Source: Citrobacter sp. wls619
Lineage (GTDB): Bacteria > Pseudomonadota > Gammaproteobacteria > Enterobacterales > Enterobacteriaceae
Assembly: GCF_005281345.1 (NCBI RefSeq)
Contig: NZ_SZXJ01000027.1
Span: forward strand, 407,309-471,308
Length of the DNA: 64,000 nucleotides
Direction of reading: 5' to 3'
In this document: positions 1 through 10,029 of the stretch, piece by piece
Position numbering within the stretch: the stretch's first letter is position 1
Layout: the number at the start of each line of letters is the position of its first letter
Translations under genes and position numbers: made by a program
Notes under the pieces: model-generated
What the model saw: the letters and a program-made list of their open reading frames with translations, nothing else
Told to the model about the DNA's origin: nothing
Database searches by the model: none

Positions 1-309
1 GCGATCCTGGTGGCGTTAAGTTTTTTGAGCGGCAACGTATGGGCATTGACGCTGAATGAAGCCAGAACCCAGGGGCGGGTAGGTGAAACGCTCAACGGCT
101 ATCTTGTCGCGCTGAAAACGGATGCTGAAACGCAGGCGCTGGTGAATGAGATTAATAAAGCGCGCAACGCCAGTTATCAACAACTGGCTGAAAGCAATAA
201 TATTCCGCCAGATGAAGTGGCAAAAATGGCCGGGCAAAAACTGGTCGCTCGCGCCAAACCCGGTGAGTACGTACAGGGCATAAATGGCAAATGGTTAAGG
301 AAAGAATAA
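1..309 (+). CDS. ydbL: YdbL, DUF1318 periplasmic protein (5' end cut by window)
   Basis: The reading frame is open from base 1, and its first visible residues are the hydrophobic end of a signal peptide with a likely cleavage after NVWA. The true start therefore lies upstream of the window; the GTG at 10 is only an internal codon. The mature part (LTLNEARTQGRVGETLNGY onward, ending GINGKWLRKE) is recognisably YdbL of E. coli, a DUF1318 protein of the ydbH-ynbE-ydbL operon. In E. coli this operon is linked to the AsmA-like YdbH and the lipoprotein YnbE in envelope phospholipid transport, with YdbL proposed as a periplasmic chaperone for YnbE-YdbH. The rest of that operon should lie just left of the window. 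Family identity is firm; the start is not visible. Confidence 0.9.
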   Translation, partial: AILVALSFLSGNVWALTLNEARTQGRVGETLNGYLVALKTDAETQALVNEINKARNASYQQLAESNNIPPDEVAKMAGQKLVARAKPGEYVQGINGKWLRKE

Positions 310-439
310 TTCATTTCTGAGCCGACGCTGACAAGTATTGCATTCACTTGAATTATTCATCGACATCGCAATAGTTGCCACACGGCATGATATCGATGTT
401 GATATAGTTCCCCTCCGGTAGCGTCACTGGAGTGAAATC

Positions 440-619
440 ATGTGGCTTTTTAAGTGGTATGTCTGGAATCGTTGGGTATTCAAGCTGTTAAGCCGGGATG
501 TCGCGGAGCCGGAACAATTTTTACTGCATTGCTGGGAAGAGAATCTGGCGAAGTGCAGGGATTATGCAACCATCTGGCGTGATATTAATCGCATTCACGG
601 GAAGCAGGCAAAGAAGTAA
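440..619 (+). CDS. Uncharacterised 59-residue basic, Trp-rich small protein
   Basis: A 59-codon ORF starts at ATG 440 with a good Shine-Dalgarno (GGAGTG, 428-433) and stops at TAA 617-619, just before a hairpin. The protein begins MWLFKWYVWNRWVFKLLSRD and ends HGKQAKK. It has six tryptophans, several of them at the aromatic-basic N terminus, and an acidic middle (EPEQFLLHCWEEN). I do not recognise the family. The aromatic, basic N-terminal helix could lie on a membrane surface, but no clear transmembrane helix is present. It sits alone between ydbL and azoR, where E. coli K-12 carries a large unrelated block. Ribosome binding site, coding composition and the following hairpin support a real gene; function is unknown. 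Confidence 0.6.
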   Translation: MWLFKWYVWNRWVFKLLSRDVAEPEQFLLHCWEENLAKCRDYATIWRDINRIHGKQAKK

Positions 620-622
620 GTA

Positions 623-646
623 CCCTCCCACCGGATGGTGAGAGGG
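623..646. terminator. Hairpin between converging small ORF and azoR
   Basis: CCCTCCCACC and GGTGAGAGGG form a 10-bp stem with one mismatch. It lies between two converging genes. The flanking U-run is weak on both strands, so it may be a bidirectional but inefficient terminator. Confidence 0.5.
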
Positions 647-653
647 TCAATCA

Positions 654-1271
<618 letters not shown>

Positions 1272-1460
1272 TTATGTGTTTGAAGGGGATGTGCCCCGTT
1301 GCTTGTTGACACTTTATTCACAATCCTGCCGCAGTGATAGCGCAATATATCGAATCCTATGTTCGAAATTATTGAACAACACATGAAAAGCGCCGATGTG
1401 GTACTCTATACCCATCATCTACAAGAGATTTAACCTGGCAGAGCACTGCCCTCTAACGCT

Positions 1461-4400
1461 ATGACAGAACAACAAAAATTAACCTTCAACATCCTGCAGC
1501 AACAGCTGGAATCGCTGATGCTGCGCGACAGACAGCGTTTTTCTCGTCGCCTGCATGGCGTGAAGAAGGTTAAAAATCCTGATGCACAACAGGCCATTTA
1601 CCAGGAGATGGCAAAAGAGATTGACCAGGCAGCCGGTAAGGTTGGGCTGCGTGAAGCCGCTCGACCGACAATTACCTACCCGGAAAACCTGCCTGTCAGC
1701 CAGAAAAAACAGGATATTCTGGAAGCTATTCGCGACCATCAGGTGGTGATAGTTGCCGGGGAAACCGGTTCAGGTAAAACCACCCAGCTACCAAAAATTT
1801 GTATGGAGCTGGGGCGAGGGGTGAAGGGGCTGATCGGCCACACCCAGCCGCGTCGTCTGGCGGCGCGTACCGTCGCTAACCGTATTGCTGAAGAGCTACA
1901 CACTGAGCCGGGTGGCTGTATCGGCTATAAAGTCCGCTTTAGCGATCATGTCAGCGATAACACCATGGTTAAGCTGATGACGGACGGTATTCTGCTGGCG
2001 GAAATCCAGCAGGATCGGATGCTGATGCAGTACGACACCATCATCATCGATGAAGCGCACGAACGCAGTCTGAACATCGACTTTCTGCTTGGCTATCTGA
2101 AAGAGCTTCTGCCGCGCCGTCCAGATCTGAAAATTATCATCACCTCGGCGACTATCGATCCGGAGCGTTTTTCAAAGCATTTCAATAACGCGCCAATTAT
2201 CGAAGTCTCCGGTCGAACGTATCCAGTAGAAGTACGCTATCGCCCGATTGTTGAAGACGCGGATGACACCGAACGCGACCAGTTGCAGGCAATTTTCGAT
2301 GCCGTTGATGAACTGGGACGCGAAAGCCAGGGTGACATTCTGATCTTCATGAGTGGTGAACGTGAAATTCGCGATACCGCTGATGCACTGAACAAACTGG
2401 ATTTACGTCATACCGAAGTCTTGCCGCTGTACGCCCGTCTCTCCAACAGCGAGCAGAACCGCGTGTTTCAGTCGCACAGCGGTCGCCGTATCGTGCTGGC
2501 GACCAACGTGGCGGAAACGTCGCTGACCGTACCTGGCATCAAGTATGTGATTGACCCAGGAACGGCGCGTATCAGCCGTTACAGCTACCGTACCAAAGTG
2601 CAGCGCTTGCCGATTGAACCGGTGTCGCAGGCTTCTGCGAACCAGCGTAAAGGTCGCTGTGGTCGTGTATCGGAAGGGATCTGTATTCGTCTCTATTCAG
2701 AAGATGATTTCCTGTCGCGCCCGGAGTTTACCGATCCGGAAATTCTACGTACCAATCTGGCGTCGGTTATTCTGCAAATGACGGCGCTGGGTCTGGGGGA
2801 TATTGCGGCATTCCCGTTTGTTGAAGCCCCGGATAAACGCAATATTCAGGATGGTGTGCGCCTGCTCGAAGAGCTGGGGGCGATTACCACCGACGAGCAG
2901 CAAACCGCTTACAAACTGACGCCGTTGGGCCGTCAGTTGTCGCAATTGCCAGTGGACCCACGTCTGGCGCGTATGGTGCTGGAAGCGCAGAAACATGGCT
3001 GCGTCCGTGAGGCGATGATCATTACCTCGGCGCTGTCCATTCAGGACCCGCGTGAACGTCCTATGGATAAGCAACAGGCTTCCGACGAAAAACACCGCCG
3101 CTTCCACGACAAAGAGTCTGATTTCCTTGCATTTGTAAATTTGTGGAATTACCTCGGCGAGCAACAAAAGGCGCTGTCGTCGAACCAGTTCCGCCGTCAG
3201 TGTAAGGTTGATTTCCTTAACTATCTGCGCGTGCGCGAATGGCAGGATATCTACACGCAGCTGCGTCAGGTCGTGAAAGAGTTAGGGATCCCGGTTAACA
3301 GCGAACCAGCTGAATACCGGGAAATCCACGTCGCGCTGCTGACCGGTTTACTGTCGCATATCGGGATGAAAGATGCGGATAAACAGGAATTTACCGGTGC
3401 GCGTAATGCCCGTTTCTCGATCTTCCCAGGTTCCGGTTTATTCAAAAAACCGCCGAAGTGGACAATGGTTGCAGAGTTGGTGGAAACCAGCCGTTTGTGG
3501 GGGCGCATTGCCGCGCGAATCGATCCCGAGTGGGTGGAGCCGGTTGCCCAGCATCTGATGAAACGTTCGTACAGTGAACCGCATTGGGAGCGTGCCCAGG
3601 GGGCGGTGATGGCGACAGAAAAAGTCACTGTTTACGGCTTACCGATTGTTGCCGCCCGTAAGGTGAACTACAGCCAGATCGATCCTGCACTATCGCGTGA
3701 ACTGTTTATTCGCCATGCATTGGTGGAAGGTGACTGGCAGACGCGGCATGCGTTTTTCCGTGACAACCTCAAGCTGCGTGCGGAAGTGGAAGAGCTGGAG
3801 CATAAATCGCGTCGTCGCGATATTCTGGTCGATGATGAGACGCTGTTTGAATTTTACGACCAGCGCATCAGCCATGATGTGGTTTCCGCCCGCCACTTTG
3901 ATAGCTGGTGGAAGAGGGTCAGCCGTGAGACACCGGATCTGCTCAACTTTGAAAAGAGCATGCTTATCAAAGAGGGCGCGGAGAAAATCAGCAAGCTGGA
4001 TTACCCGAACTTCTGGCATCAGGGCAATCTTAAACTGCGGTTAAGCTACCAGTTTGAACCCGGCGCTGATGCGGATGGCGTGACCGTGCATATTCCGCTG
4101 CCGTTACTAAACCAGGTTGAAGAGAGCGGTTTTGAATGGCAAATCCCGGGGCTGCGTCGTGAACTGGTGATCGCGCTGATTAAATCACTGCCAAAACCGG
4201 TACGACGTAACTTTGTACCGGCACCGAACTATGCTGAAGCATTTTTAGGTCGTGTGACGCCGCTGGAACTGCCGCTGCTGGATTCGCTGGAGCGTGAACT
4301 GCGCCGGATGACCGGCGTCACCGTTGACCGTGAAGACTGGCACTGGGATCAGGTGCCCGATCATCTGAAAATAACGTTCCGGGTGGTCGACGATAAGAAC

Positions 4401-5363
4401 AAAAAGCTGCAGGAAGGACGCTCACTGCAGGATCTGAAAGATGCGTTGAAGGGTAAAGTCCAGGAAACGCTGTCTGCGGTGGCCGATGATGGTATCGAAC
4501 AGAGCGGTCTGCACATCTGGAGCTTTGGTCAACTGCCGGAAAGTTACGAGCAAAAACGCGGCAACTATAAAGTGAAAGCGTGGCCAGCGCTGGTGGATGA
4601 ACGAGACAGCGTTGCCATCAAACTGTTTGATAATCCGCTGGAGCAACAGCAGGCGATGTGGTGCGGTTTACGCCGTCTGTTGCTGCTGAATATTCCATCA
4701 CCAATCAAATATTTACACGAGAAGCTGCCCAACAAAGCGAAGCTGGGGCTGTATTTTAACCCGTATGGCAAAGTGCTGGATTTGATTGACGACTGTATTT
4801 CCTGCGGTGTGGATAGACTTATCGACGCTCACGGCGGCCCGGTGTGGACGGAAGAGGGCTTTGCGGCGTTGCACGAAAAAGTGCGGGCTGAGCTGAATGA
4901 CACGGTGGTCGATATTGCGAAGCAGGTCGAACAGATCCTGACGGCGGTATTTAACATCAACAAACGTCTGAAAGGGCGTGTGGATATGACCATGGCGCTG
5001 GGGCTTTCGGATATCAAATCGCAAATGGGCGGGCTGGTGTACCGTGGATTTGTCACCGGCAACGGTTTCAAACGTCTGGGCGATACGTTGCGTTATTTGC
5101 AGGCCATTGAAAAACGGCTGGAGAAACTGGCGATTGATCCGCACCGCGATCGGGCGCAGATGCTGAAAGTGGATAGCGTGCAGCAGGCCTGGCAGCAGTG
5201 GTTCAATAAACTGCCGCCTGCGCGGCGTGAAGATGATGATGTCAAAGAGATCCGCTGGATGATAGAAGAGCTGCGAGTCAGCTACTTTGCCCAGCAGCTC
5301 GGCACGCCATATCCCATCTCGGATAAACGTATTCTGCAGGCGATGGAGCAGATTTCAGGCTAA
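1461..5363 (+). CDS. hrpA: DEAH-box ATP-dependent RNA helicase HrpA
   Basis: HrpA is a cytosolic DEAH-box RNA helicase. In E. coli it acts on mRNA processing and rescues stalled or collided ribosomes by splitting them. The 1300-residue length equals the E. coli protein. Motifs seen: Walker A GETGSGKTT at residues 100-108, DEAH at 197-200, SAT at 229-231, and motif VI QRKGRCGR near residue 390. A winged-helix and ratchet region, an OB-type region and the long HrpA-specific C-terminal extension follow, ending MEQISG. The start at 1461 (MTEQQKLTF) matches the E. coli N terminus. It is a single gene, divergent from azoR, and followed by a REP element rather than a classical terminator. Confidence 0.98.
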   Translation: MTEQQKLTFNILQQQLESLMLRDRQRFSRRLHGVKKVKNPDAQQAIYQEMAKEIDQAAGKVGLREAARPTITYPENLPVSQKKQDILEAIRDHQVVIVAGETGSGKTTQLPKICMELGRGVKGLIGHTQPRRLAARTVANRIAEELHTEPGGCIGYKVRFSDHVSDNTMVKLMTDGILLAEIQQDRMLMQYDTIIIDEAHERSLNIDFLLGYLKELLPRRPDLKIIITSATIDPERFSKHFNNAPIIEVSGRTYPVEVRYRPIVEDADDTERDQLQAIFDAVDELGRESQGDILIFMSGEREIRDTADALNKLDLRHTEVLPLYARLSNSEQNRVFQSHSGRRIVLATNVAETSLTVPGIKYVIDPGTARISRYSYRTKVQRLPIEPVSQASANQRKGRCGRVSEGICIRLYSEDDFLSRPEFTDPEILRTNLASVILQMTALGLGDIAAFPFVEAPDKRNIQDGVRLLEELGAITTDEQQTAYKLTPLGRQLSQLPVDPRLARMVLEAQKHGCVREAMIITSALSIQDPRERPMDKQQASDEKHRRFHDKESDFLAFVNLWNYLGEQQKALSSNQFRRQCKVDFLNYLRVREWQDIYTQLRQVVKELGIPVNSEPAEYREIHVALLTGLLSHIGMKDADKQEFTGARNARFSIFPGSGLFKKPPKWTMVAELVETSRLWGRIAARIDPEWVEPVAQHLMKRSYSEPHWERAQGAVMATEKVTVYGLPIVAARKVNYSQIDPALSRELFIRHALVEGDWQTRHAFFRDNLKLRAEVEELEHKSRRRDILVDDETLFEFYDQRISHDVVSARHFDSWWKRVSRETPDLLNFEKSMLIKEGAEKISKLDYPNFWHQGNLKLRLSYQFEPGADADGVTVHIPLPLLNQVEESGFEWQIPGLRRELVIALIKSLPKPVRRNFVPAPNYAEAFLGRVTPLELPLLDSLERELRRMTGVTVDREDWHWDQVPDHLKITFRVVDDKNKKLQEGRSLQDLKDALKGKVQETLSAVADDGIEQSGLHIWSFGQLPESYEQKRGNYKVKAWPALVDERDSVAIKLFDNPLEQQQAMWCGLRRLLLLNIPSPIKYLHEKLPNKAKLGLYFNPYGKVLDLIDDCISCGVDRLIDAHGGPVWTEEGFAALHEKVRAELNDTVVDIAKQVEQILTAVFNINKRLKGRVDMTMALGLSDIKSQMGGLVYRGFVTGNGFKRLGDTLRYLQAIEKRLEKLAIDPHRDRAQMLKVDSVQQAWQQWFNKLPPARREDDDVKEIRWMIEELRVSYFAQQLGTPYPISDKRILQAMEQISG

Positions 5364-5377
5364 CGCGTGGTGGTGCC

Positions 5378-5465
5378 GTAGGCCGGATAAGGCGACGCCG
5401 CCATCCGGTGAGGTAAGGCGCGGTGCCTGCTGGTGCTGCGCTTATTAGGCCTACGCCGGTCTACA
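5378..5465. repeat. REP/BIME palindromic repeat between hrpA and ydcF
   Basis: The segment contains GCCGGATAAGGCG followed by an inverted partner CCGCCATCCGG (5382-5407). A second, inverted REP-like unit, CTTATTAGGCCTACGCCGG, lies about 30 bp later. This is the signature of enterobacterial REP/BIME elements, which sit in transcribed intergenic regions and can stabilise upstream mRNA or bind gyrase or IHF. No other full copy was seen in this window. Confidence 0.85.
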
Positions 5466-5489
5466 GAACAAAGACCAGGAGTCACGAAC

Positions 5490-6281
5490 ATGAGACAGTT
5501 TCCAACACTTTCCGCGCCTACCCTTGCGGCAATAAATACCGTAGGACAATGGTTAGCGCAGAGCGATTTTGTGGACCACGCCGCTATTCAGGCAGACTGT
5601 GTGGTTCTGGCGGGGAATGCGGTGATCCCGACTATCGATGCGGCCTGCCAGATAGCGAAAGAACATCAAATTCCCTTGCTGATCAGCGGGGGAATAGGCC
5701 ATTCCACAACGTTTCTGTATAGCGCGATTGCTCAACATCCGCGCTATAACATCATCCGCACCAGCGGACGAGCAGAGGCGGCGATCCTGGCTGATATCGC
5801 GCACCAGTTCTGGCAAATTCCGGGTGAGACGATTTGGGTGGAAGATCAGTCAACAAACTGCGGTGAGAATGCACGCTTTAGCTGTGCCTTACTGAACCAG
5901 GCGACAGAAAATATTCGCACGATCATTGTGGTGCAGGACCCAACAATGCAACGCCGCACGATGGCGACATTCCAGCGTGTAACCCGTGATGATCTGCAGG
6001 CGCCGCGCTGGTTGAGCTTTCCTGGTTTTATCCCTGAGTTGACTCTACAGAACGGCGGTGTGGATTTCGCACCGACTGCGGAGGGGCTGTGGTCTGTGGA
6101 TCGCTATCTTTCGCTGATTACCGGCGAATTGCCGAGACTACGTGATGATGCAAGCGGCTATGGCCCTCGCGGTCGTGATTTTATCGCCCATGTTGATATC
6201 CCGCAGAATGTTGAGGAAGCATGGCTGCATCTGCAAAACGATACGGCGCTGACTGACCTGCTGGCGAGCCGATCGCTGTAA
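5490..6281 (+). CDS. ydcF: YdcF, DUF218 (ElyC/SanA-family) protein that binds SAM
   Basis: YdcF is a Rossmann-like DUF218 protein. The E. coli protein was crystallised and binds S-adenosylmethionine, but its substrate is unknown. The 263-residue sequence shows the family pattern: ADCVVLAGNA near residue 33, LLISGGIGHST near 60, EDQSTNCGENA near 117 and VQDPTMQRRTMATF near 145. The start at 5490 (MRQFPTLSAPT) is chosen because CAGGAG lies at the right distance and the N terminus aligns with E. coli. An upstream in-frame ATG at 5433 falls inside the REP element and is unlikely. The gene is monocistronic, with a terminator directly after the stop. Confidence 0.94.
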   Translation: MRQFPTLSAPTLAAINTVGQWLAQSDFVDHAAIQADCVVLAGNAVIPTIDAACQIAKEHQIPLLISGGIGHSTTFLYSAIAQHPRYNIIRTSGRAEAAILADIAHQFWQIPGETIWVEDQSTNCGENARFSCALLNQATENIRTIIVVQDPTMQRRTMATFQRVTRDDLQAPRWLSFPGFIPELTLQNGGVDFAPTAEGLWSVDRYLSLITGELPRLRDDASGYGPRGRDFIAHVDIPQNVEEAWLHLQNDTALTDLLASRSL

Positions 6282-6289
6282 TTTCTGCC

Positions 6290-6321
6290 GCCCGTTTGTG
6301 CATGTTTTGTCGCAAACGGGC
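6290..6321 (+). terminator. Terminator hairpin after ydcF
   Basis: GCCCGTTTGTG and CGCAAACGGGC form a stem with a short loop beginning 8 bp after the ydcF stop. A T-rich stretch follows at about 6334. Confidence 0.7.
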
Positions 6322-6480
6322 ATAAATCCTGCCTGTTTTTTCCCTTCGCCATGACATTACCAGACGCTTTTATGAAGCGGCTCACAGAACGACAATTCCA
6401 GCAGTAATGCGCCATGCATGATTGGTATTAATTAACAATAGTTTTACTTGTTAAAAACAAATCAATCACAGGAGAAGCGC

Positions 6481-7920
6481 ATGTCAGTACCCGTACAACA
6501 TCCTATGTATATTGATGGGCAGTTTGTGACCTGGCACGACGATGCCTGGATTGATGTCGTCAATCCAGCGACCGAAGCGCTGATCTCGCGTATTCCCGAT
6601 GGACGCGCTGAAGATGCACGTAAAGCGATTGATGCCGCGGAGCGTGCCCAGCCGGCATGGGAGGCGCTACCTGCAATTGAACGTGCAAACTGGCTACGCA
6701 AAATTTCTGCGGGCATACGTCAACGCGCCAGTGAAATCAGTGCGCTGATTGTGGCTGAGGGCGGGAAGATCCAACAGCTGGCCGAGGTCGAAGTCTCGTT
6801 TACCGCCGACTACATCGATTATATGGCGGAGTGGGCACGGCGTTACGAAGGTGAAATCCTGCAAAGCGATCGTCCGGGTGAGAATATCCTGCTGTTTAAG
6901 CGTGCGTTAGGTGTAACAACCGGTATTCTGCCGTGGAACTTTCCGTTTTTCCTGATTGCCCGCAAACTGGCGCCAGCTTTGCTGACGGGTAATACCATTG
7001 TGATTAAACCCAGCGAATTCACGCCGAATAATGCGATCGCCTTTGCCAAGATTGTTGATGATATTGGTCTGCCGCGTGGGGTATTTAACCTGGTGCTTGG
7101 ACGCGGTGAAACGGTCGGTCAGGAACTTGCCGGGAACCCCAAAGTAGCGATGGTGAGCATGACCGGCAGCGTTGTGGCGGGCGAGAAAATCATGGCTGCG
7201 GCAGCGAAAAATATCACAAAGGTATGTCTGGAGTTGGGTGGTAAAGCGCCGGCAATCGTCATGGATGATGCCGATCTTGAGCTGGCCGTGAAGGCAATTG
7301 TTGACTCGCGGGTGATTAACACCGGTCAGGTGTGCAACTGTGCCGAACGCGTGTATGTCCAGAAAGGTATCTATGACCAGTTTGTGAATCGTCTGGGCGA
7401 GGCAATGAAAGCCGTCCAGTTTGGCAATCCGGCCGAGCGTAATGACATCGCGATGGGGCCGCTCATTAATGCGGCTGCGCTGGAACGTGTGGAACAGAAA
7501 GTGGCGCGCGCAGTGCAGGAGGGGGCCAGGGTAGCGCTAGGCGGTAAGGCCGTTGCTGGCAAAGGCTATTACTACCCGCCGACGTTGCTGTTAGACGTGC
7601 GTCAGGAGATGGCGATTATGCACGAAGAGACGTTTGGTCCGGTGCTGCCGGTGGTAGCGTTTGATACGCTGGAAGAGGCGCTGACGATGGCCAATGACAG
7701 CGACTATGGGCTGACTTCGTCGATTTACACGCAAAACCTGAATACGGCGATGAAGGCGATTAAAGGGCTGAAGTTTGGCGAAACCTATATTAATCGCGAA
7801 AATTTCGAGGCGATGCAGGGGTTCCATGCGGGATGGCGTAAGTCAGGAATTGGCGGCGCAGACGGTAAGCATGGCCTGCATGAATATCTGCAAACGCAGG
7901 TGGTTTATCTGCAGTCCTGA
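6481..7920 (+). CDS. aldA: Lactaldehyde / glycolaldehyde dehydrogenase AldA
   Basis: AldA oxidises L-lactaldehyde to L-lactate and glycolaldehyde to glycolate with NAD+. It serves aerobic fucose, rhamnose and glyoxylate-linked metabolism in the cytosol. The 479-residue protein has the E. coli length. Visible ALDH features are PWNFP near residue 150 (active-site entrance), the LELGGKAPAIV segment with the general-base Glu near 251, and catalytic Cys in NTGQVCNCAER near residue 285. The start at 6481 (MSVPVQHPMYIDGQF) has AGGAG 9 bp upstream; an in-frame ATG at 6448 would add eleven unrelated residues. The 199-bp upstream gap is AT-rich and presumably holds the promoter. A terminator hairpin follows. 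Confidence 0.98.
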   Translation: MSVPVQHPMYIDGQFVTWHDDAWIDVVNPATEALISRIPDGRAEDARKAIDAAERAQPAWEALPAIERANWLRKISAGIRQRASEISALIVAEGGKIQQLAEVEVSFTADYIDYMAEWARRYEGEILQSDRPGENILLFKRALGVTTGILPWNFPFFLIARKLAPALLTGNTIVIKPSEFTPNNAIAFAKIVDDIGLPRGVFNLVLGRGETVGQELAGNPKVAMVSMTGSVVAGEKIMAAAAKNITKVCLELGGKAPAIVMDDADLELAVKAIVDSRVINTGQVCNCAERVYVQKGIYDQFVNRLGEAMKAVQFGNPAERNDIAMGPLINAAALERVEQKVARAVQEGARVALGGKAVAGKGYYYPPTLLLDVRQEMAIMHEETFGPVLPVVAFDTLEEALTMANDSDYGLTSSIYTQNLNTAMKAIKGLKFGETYINRENFEAMQGFHAGWRKSGIGGADGKHGLHEYLQTQVVYLQS

Positions 7921-7940
7921 TACTGAAACGCCGAGTATAA

Positions 7941-7967
7941 GCCGGGTGCTCCTGTGTGCCACCCGGC
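7941..7967. terminator. Bidirectional terminator between aldA and the hydrolase gene
   Basis: GCCGGGTG and CACCCGGC form a perfect 8-bp GC-rich stem around an 11-nt loop. It lies between the converging aldA and alpha/beta-hydrolase genes. Confidence 0.7.
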
Positions 7968-7974
7968 ACAATCA

Positions 7975-8901
7975 TCACACTTTTGTGGCTATCCAGTTCA
8001 TCATCATTTCCGGCCACACGGCCAGCGGTAACCCTTGAGTATCCCGAATACCGAAGCCGTGTTTGCCGCGTTCAAACAGATGCATTTCAACAGGAACCCC
8101 CTGTGCGCGAAGCGCATTAAAAAATGCCAGACTGTTCTCGACTTTCACCGCCGGATCGTCAATGGCATGCAGCAGGAATGTTGGCGGCGTCGCGTTCTCA
8201 ACCCGTTCTTCAAGTGAATAGCGGTGCAGATCCTGCTCTTCGGGGGTCGTGCCAACTAATTCAAGGCGAGAGCCAGGATGAGCAATATTCTCACGCAGGC
8301 TAATCACCGGATAGACCAGCGCCATGAACGCGGGGCGGGCGGGTTGTTCGTCTACGCAATCGATGGGCGTATAAACTGATTCAGCAAAACGTGTTCCCAG
8401 GCTGGCGGCCACATGACCGCCGGAGGAAAAGCCGAGGACACCGATACGATCAGGATCGATTTTCCACTCATGAGCGTTAGCCCGAATGTAGCGAATCGCA
8501 CGTTGGGCATCGGCCAACGGGGCGTTTGACGCTTCCTCGTGACCATCCCCCGGCATGCGATAGGTCATGACAAACAGGGTATAACCGCGGGCATTAAAAA
8601 AGGGCGCCAGCGCGCTGCCTTCTTTGTCCAGCACGACGCGGCGATAAGAGCCGCCGGGGGTGACAAGTATTCCCACACCATTCGGTTTTGCGGGGGCGTA
8701 GACGGTGATTTCTGGGGCACGAATACCGGTTACAGCACGATCGTAATGAGAGGTTCCCGTGTGTCTGGGTTCGGGGGTAAATACCGCATCGCTGTTTTTT
8801 GCTCCGGGGGCTTCACCCATTGGCCAGACTGAGACGGTGGCGGCGTGGGCAACGGCTTGCGCTATCATAGTTTCTAACGTTTCACGACTCAGTGCTTCCA
8901 T
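7975..8901 (-). CDS. Alpha/beta hydrolase (acetyl-esterase type)
   Basis: This is a 308-residue alpha/beta-hydrolase-fold esterase. The nucleophile elbow is GFSSG (Ser159). An oxyanion-hole segment, TPGGSYRR, lies near residue 82. The acid is probably an Asp in HAIDDPAVK near 243, and the catalytic His lies in RGKHGFGI near 280. No signal peptide is visible, so it should act in the cytosol. The layout resembles bacterial acetylxylan-esterase or carbohydrate-deacetylase-like enzymes of the BD-FAE type. The substrate cannot be read from sequence. It lies between aldA and gapC on the gapC strand, with 126 bp between them and a hairpin after gapC, so it probably has its own promoter. I know of no E. 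coli K-12 gene at this position, so it is likely a lineage-specific insertion. Confidence 0.85.
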   Translation of the reverse strand: MEALSRETLETMIAQAVAHAATVSVWPMGEAPGAKNSDAVFTPEPRHTGTSHYDRAVTGIRAPEITVYAPAKPNGVGILVTPGGSYRRVVLDKEGSALAPFFNARGYTLFVMTYRMPGDGHEEASNAPLADAQRAIRYIRANAHEWKIDPDRIGVLGFSSGGHVAASLGTRFAESVYTPIDCVDEQPARPAFMALVYPVISLRENIAHPGSRLELVGTTPEEQDLHRYSLEERVENATPPTFLLHAIDDPAVKVENSLAFFNALRAQGVPVEMHLFERGKHGFGIRDTQGLPLAVWPEMMMNWIATKV

Positions 8902-9001
8902 TACTGTGCTCCCTCTGTGGCAAAGGTTAGCTATAGCACACTTAATGAATTGAAAACGGGGAGAGACTCACAACGTATTGAATTAGCGGGAAATGAAACG
9001 A

Positions 9002-9021
9002 GGCGGAGGCGATCCTCCGCC
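9002..9021 (-). terminator. Terminator hairpin after gapC
   Basis: GGCGGAGG and CCTCCGCC make a perfect 8-bp stem with a 4-nt loop, 6 bp after the gapC stop on the minus strand. A moderately T-rich tail follows. Confidence 0.75.
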
Positions 9022-9027
9022 ATAACA

Positions 9028-10029
9028 CTAAAGCGTGATAAATTTATCCAACGTACGGATAAGTTGGGTGACAAAACCGTACTCGTTATCGTACCAGGCC
9101 ACGGTTTTTACCAGTTGCAGATCGCCCACTTCGGTGATTTCGGTTTGTGTCGCATCAAATACTGAACCGAAATGTGAGCCAATAACATCTGACGAGACAA
9201 TTTCTTCGTCGGTATAGCCGAATGACGCATTGTTCAGCGTTGCCTTTTTCAGCGCGTTGTTAACCTCTTCCGCAGTGACTTTTTTACCCAGAATCGACAC
9301 CAGTTCAGTGACAGAGCCTGTTTTTACCGGAACACGCTGGGCGTGGCCTTTTAATTTCCCGCTCAGGGCCGGGATCACCAGACCAATCGCCTTCGCCGCA
9401 CCGGTGGTATGAGGAATGATATTTTCTGCTGCCGCGCGTGAAGCTCGCAGATCCTTACCACGTGGCCCATCAACCAGTGACTGTGTCCCGGTATAGGCAT
9501 GGATGGTGGTCATGGTGCCAAGCTGAATACCGAAGTTGTCATGCAGCGCTTTTGCCATCGGCGCCAGGCAGTTGGTAGTGCACGATGCGACTGAGATAAT
9601 CCGATCGTTTGCATCCATCGTGTCGTCATTCACGTTAAAGACGATCGTCTTCATCTCTCCCGCCGGGGCGGATATCAGCACTTTTTGGGCACCAGCATCC
9701 AGGTGGGCCTGCGATTTTTCTGTTGAGGTATAAAAACCGGTGCACTCGATAATAATTTCCGCACCTGTAGTTTTCCACGGAATATTTTTGGCCTCTTTTT
9801 CGGCGTAAACAGCAATTTTTTTACCATCGACAATCAGTGCGTCCTCGGTAAAGTCGACGCTCCAGGGGAATGGCCCGTAGTTTGAATCGTGTTTTAACAG
9901 ATAGGCGAGGATTTTCGGTGAGGTAAGGTCATTGATAGCGACGACCTCCACACTGCTTTTGACTTCCAGTAGCCGACGCAATACCAGACGACCGATACGA
10001 CCAAAACCGTTAATGCCAATTTTACTCAT
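9028..10029 (-). CDS. gapC: Glyceraldehyde-3-phosphate dehydrogenase GapC, intact
   Basis: GapC is a cytosolic GAPDH that oxidises glyceraldehyde-3-phosphate to 1,3-bisphosphoglycerate with NAD+. The 333-residue protein is complete: Rossmann NGFGRIGRL at residues 7-15, catalytic Cys150 in SCTTNC, catalytic His177 in TIHAYTG, the GAAKAIG phosphate-binding loop near 210, and WYDNEYG near 313. It is a second-copy GAPDH, distinct from the usual housekeeping gapA by position. In E. coli K-12 the same locus is a broken pseudogene, so intactness here is informative. CAGGAG precedes the start. It is divergent from cybB and followed by a strong hairpin. Confidence 0.95.
   Translation of the reverse strand: MSKIGINGFGRIGRLVLRRLLEVKSSVEVVAINDLTSPKILAYLLKHDSNYGPFPWSVDFTEDALIVDGKKIAVYAEKEAKNIPWKTTGAEIIIECTGFYTSTEKSQAHLDAGAQKVLISAPAGEMKTIVFNVNDDTMDANDRIISVASCTTNCLAPMAKALHDNFGIQLGTMTTIHAYTGTQSLVDGPRGKDLRASRAAAENIIPHTTGAAKAIGLVIPALSGKLKGHAQRVPVKTGSVTELVSILGKKVTAEEVNNALKKATLNNASFGYTDEEIVSSDVIGSHFGSVFDATQTEITEVGDLQLVKTVAWYDNEYGFVTQLIRTLDKFITL

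Noticed and set aside
5433-5489. Upstream in-frame start for ydcF
   Set aside because: The extra 19 codons lie in the REP element and lack homology; 5490 has the better ribosome site.
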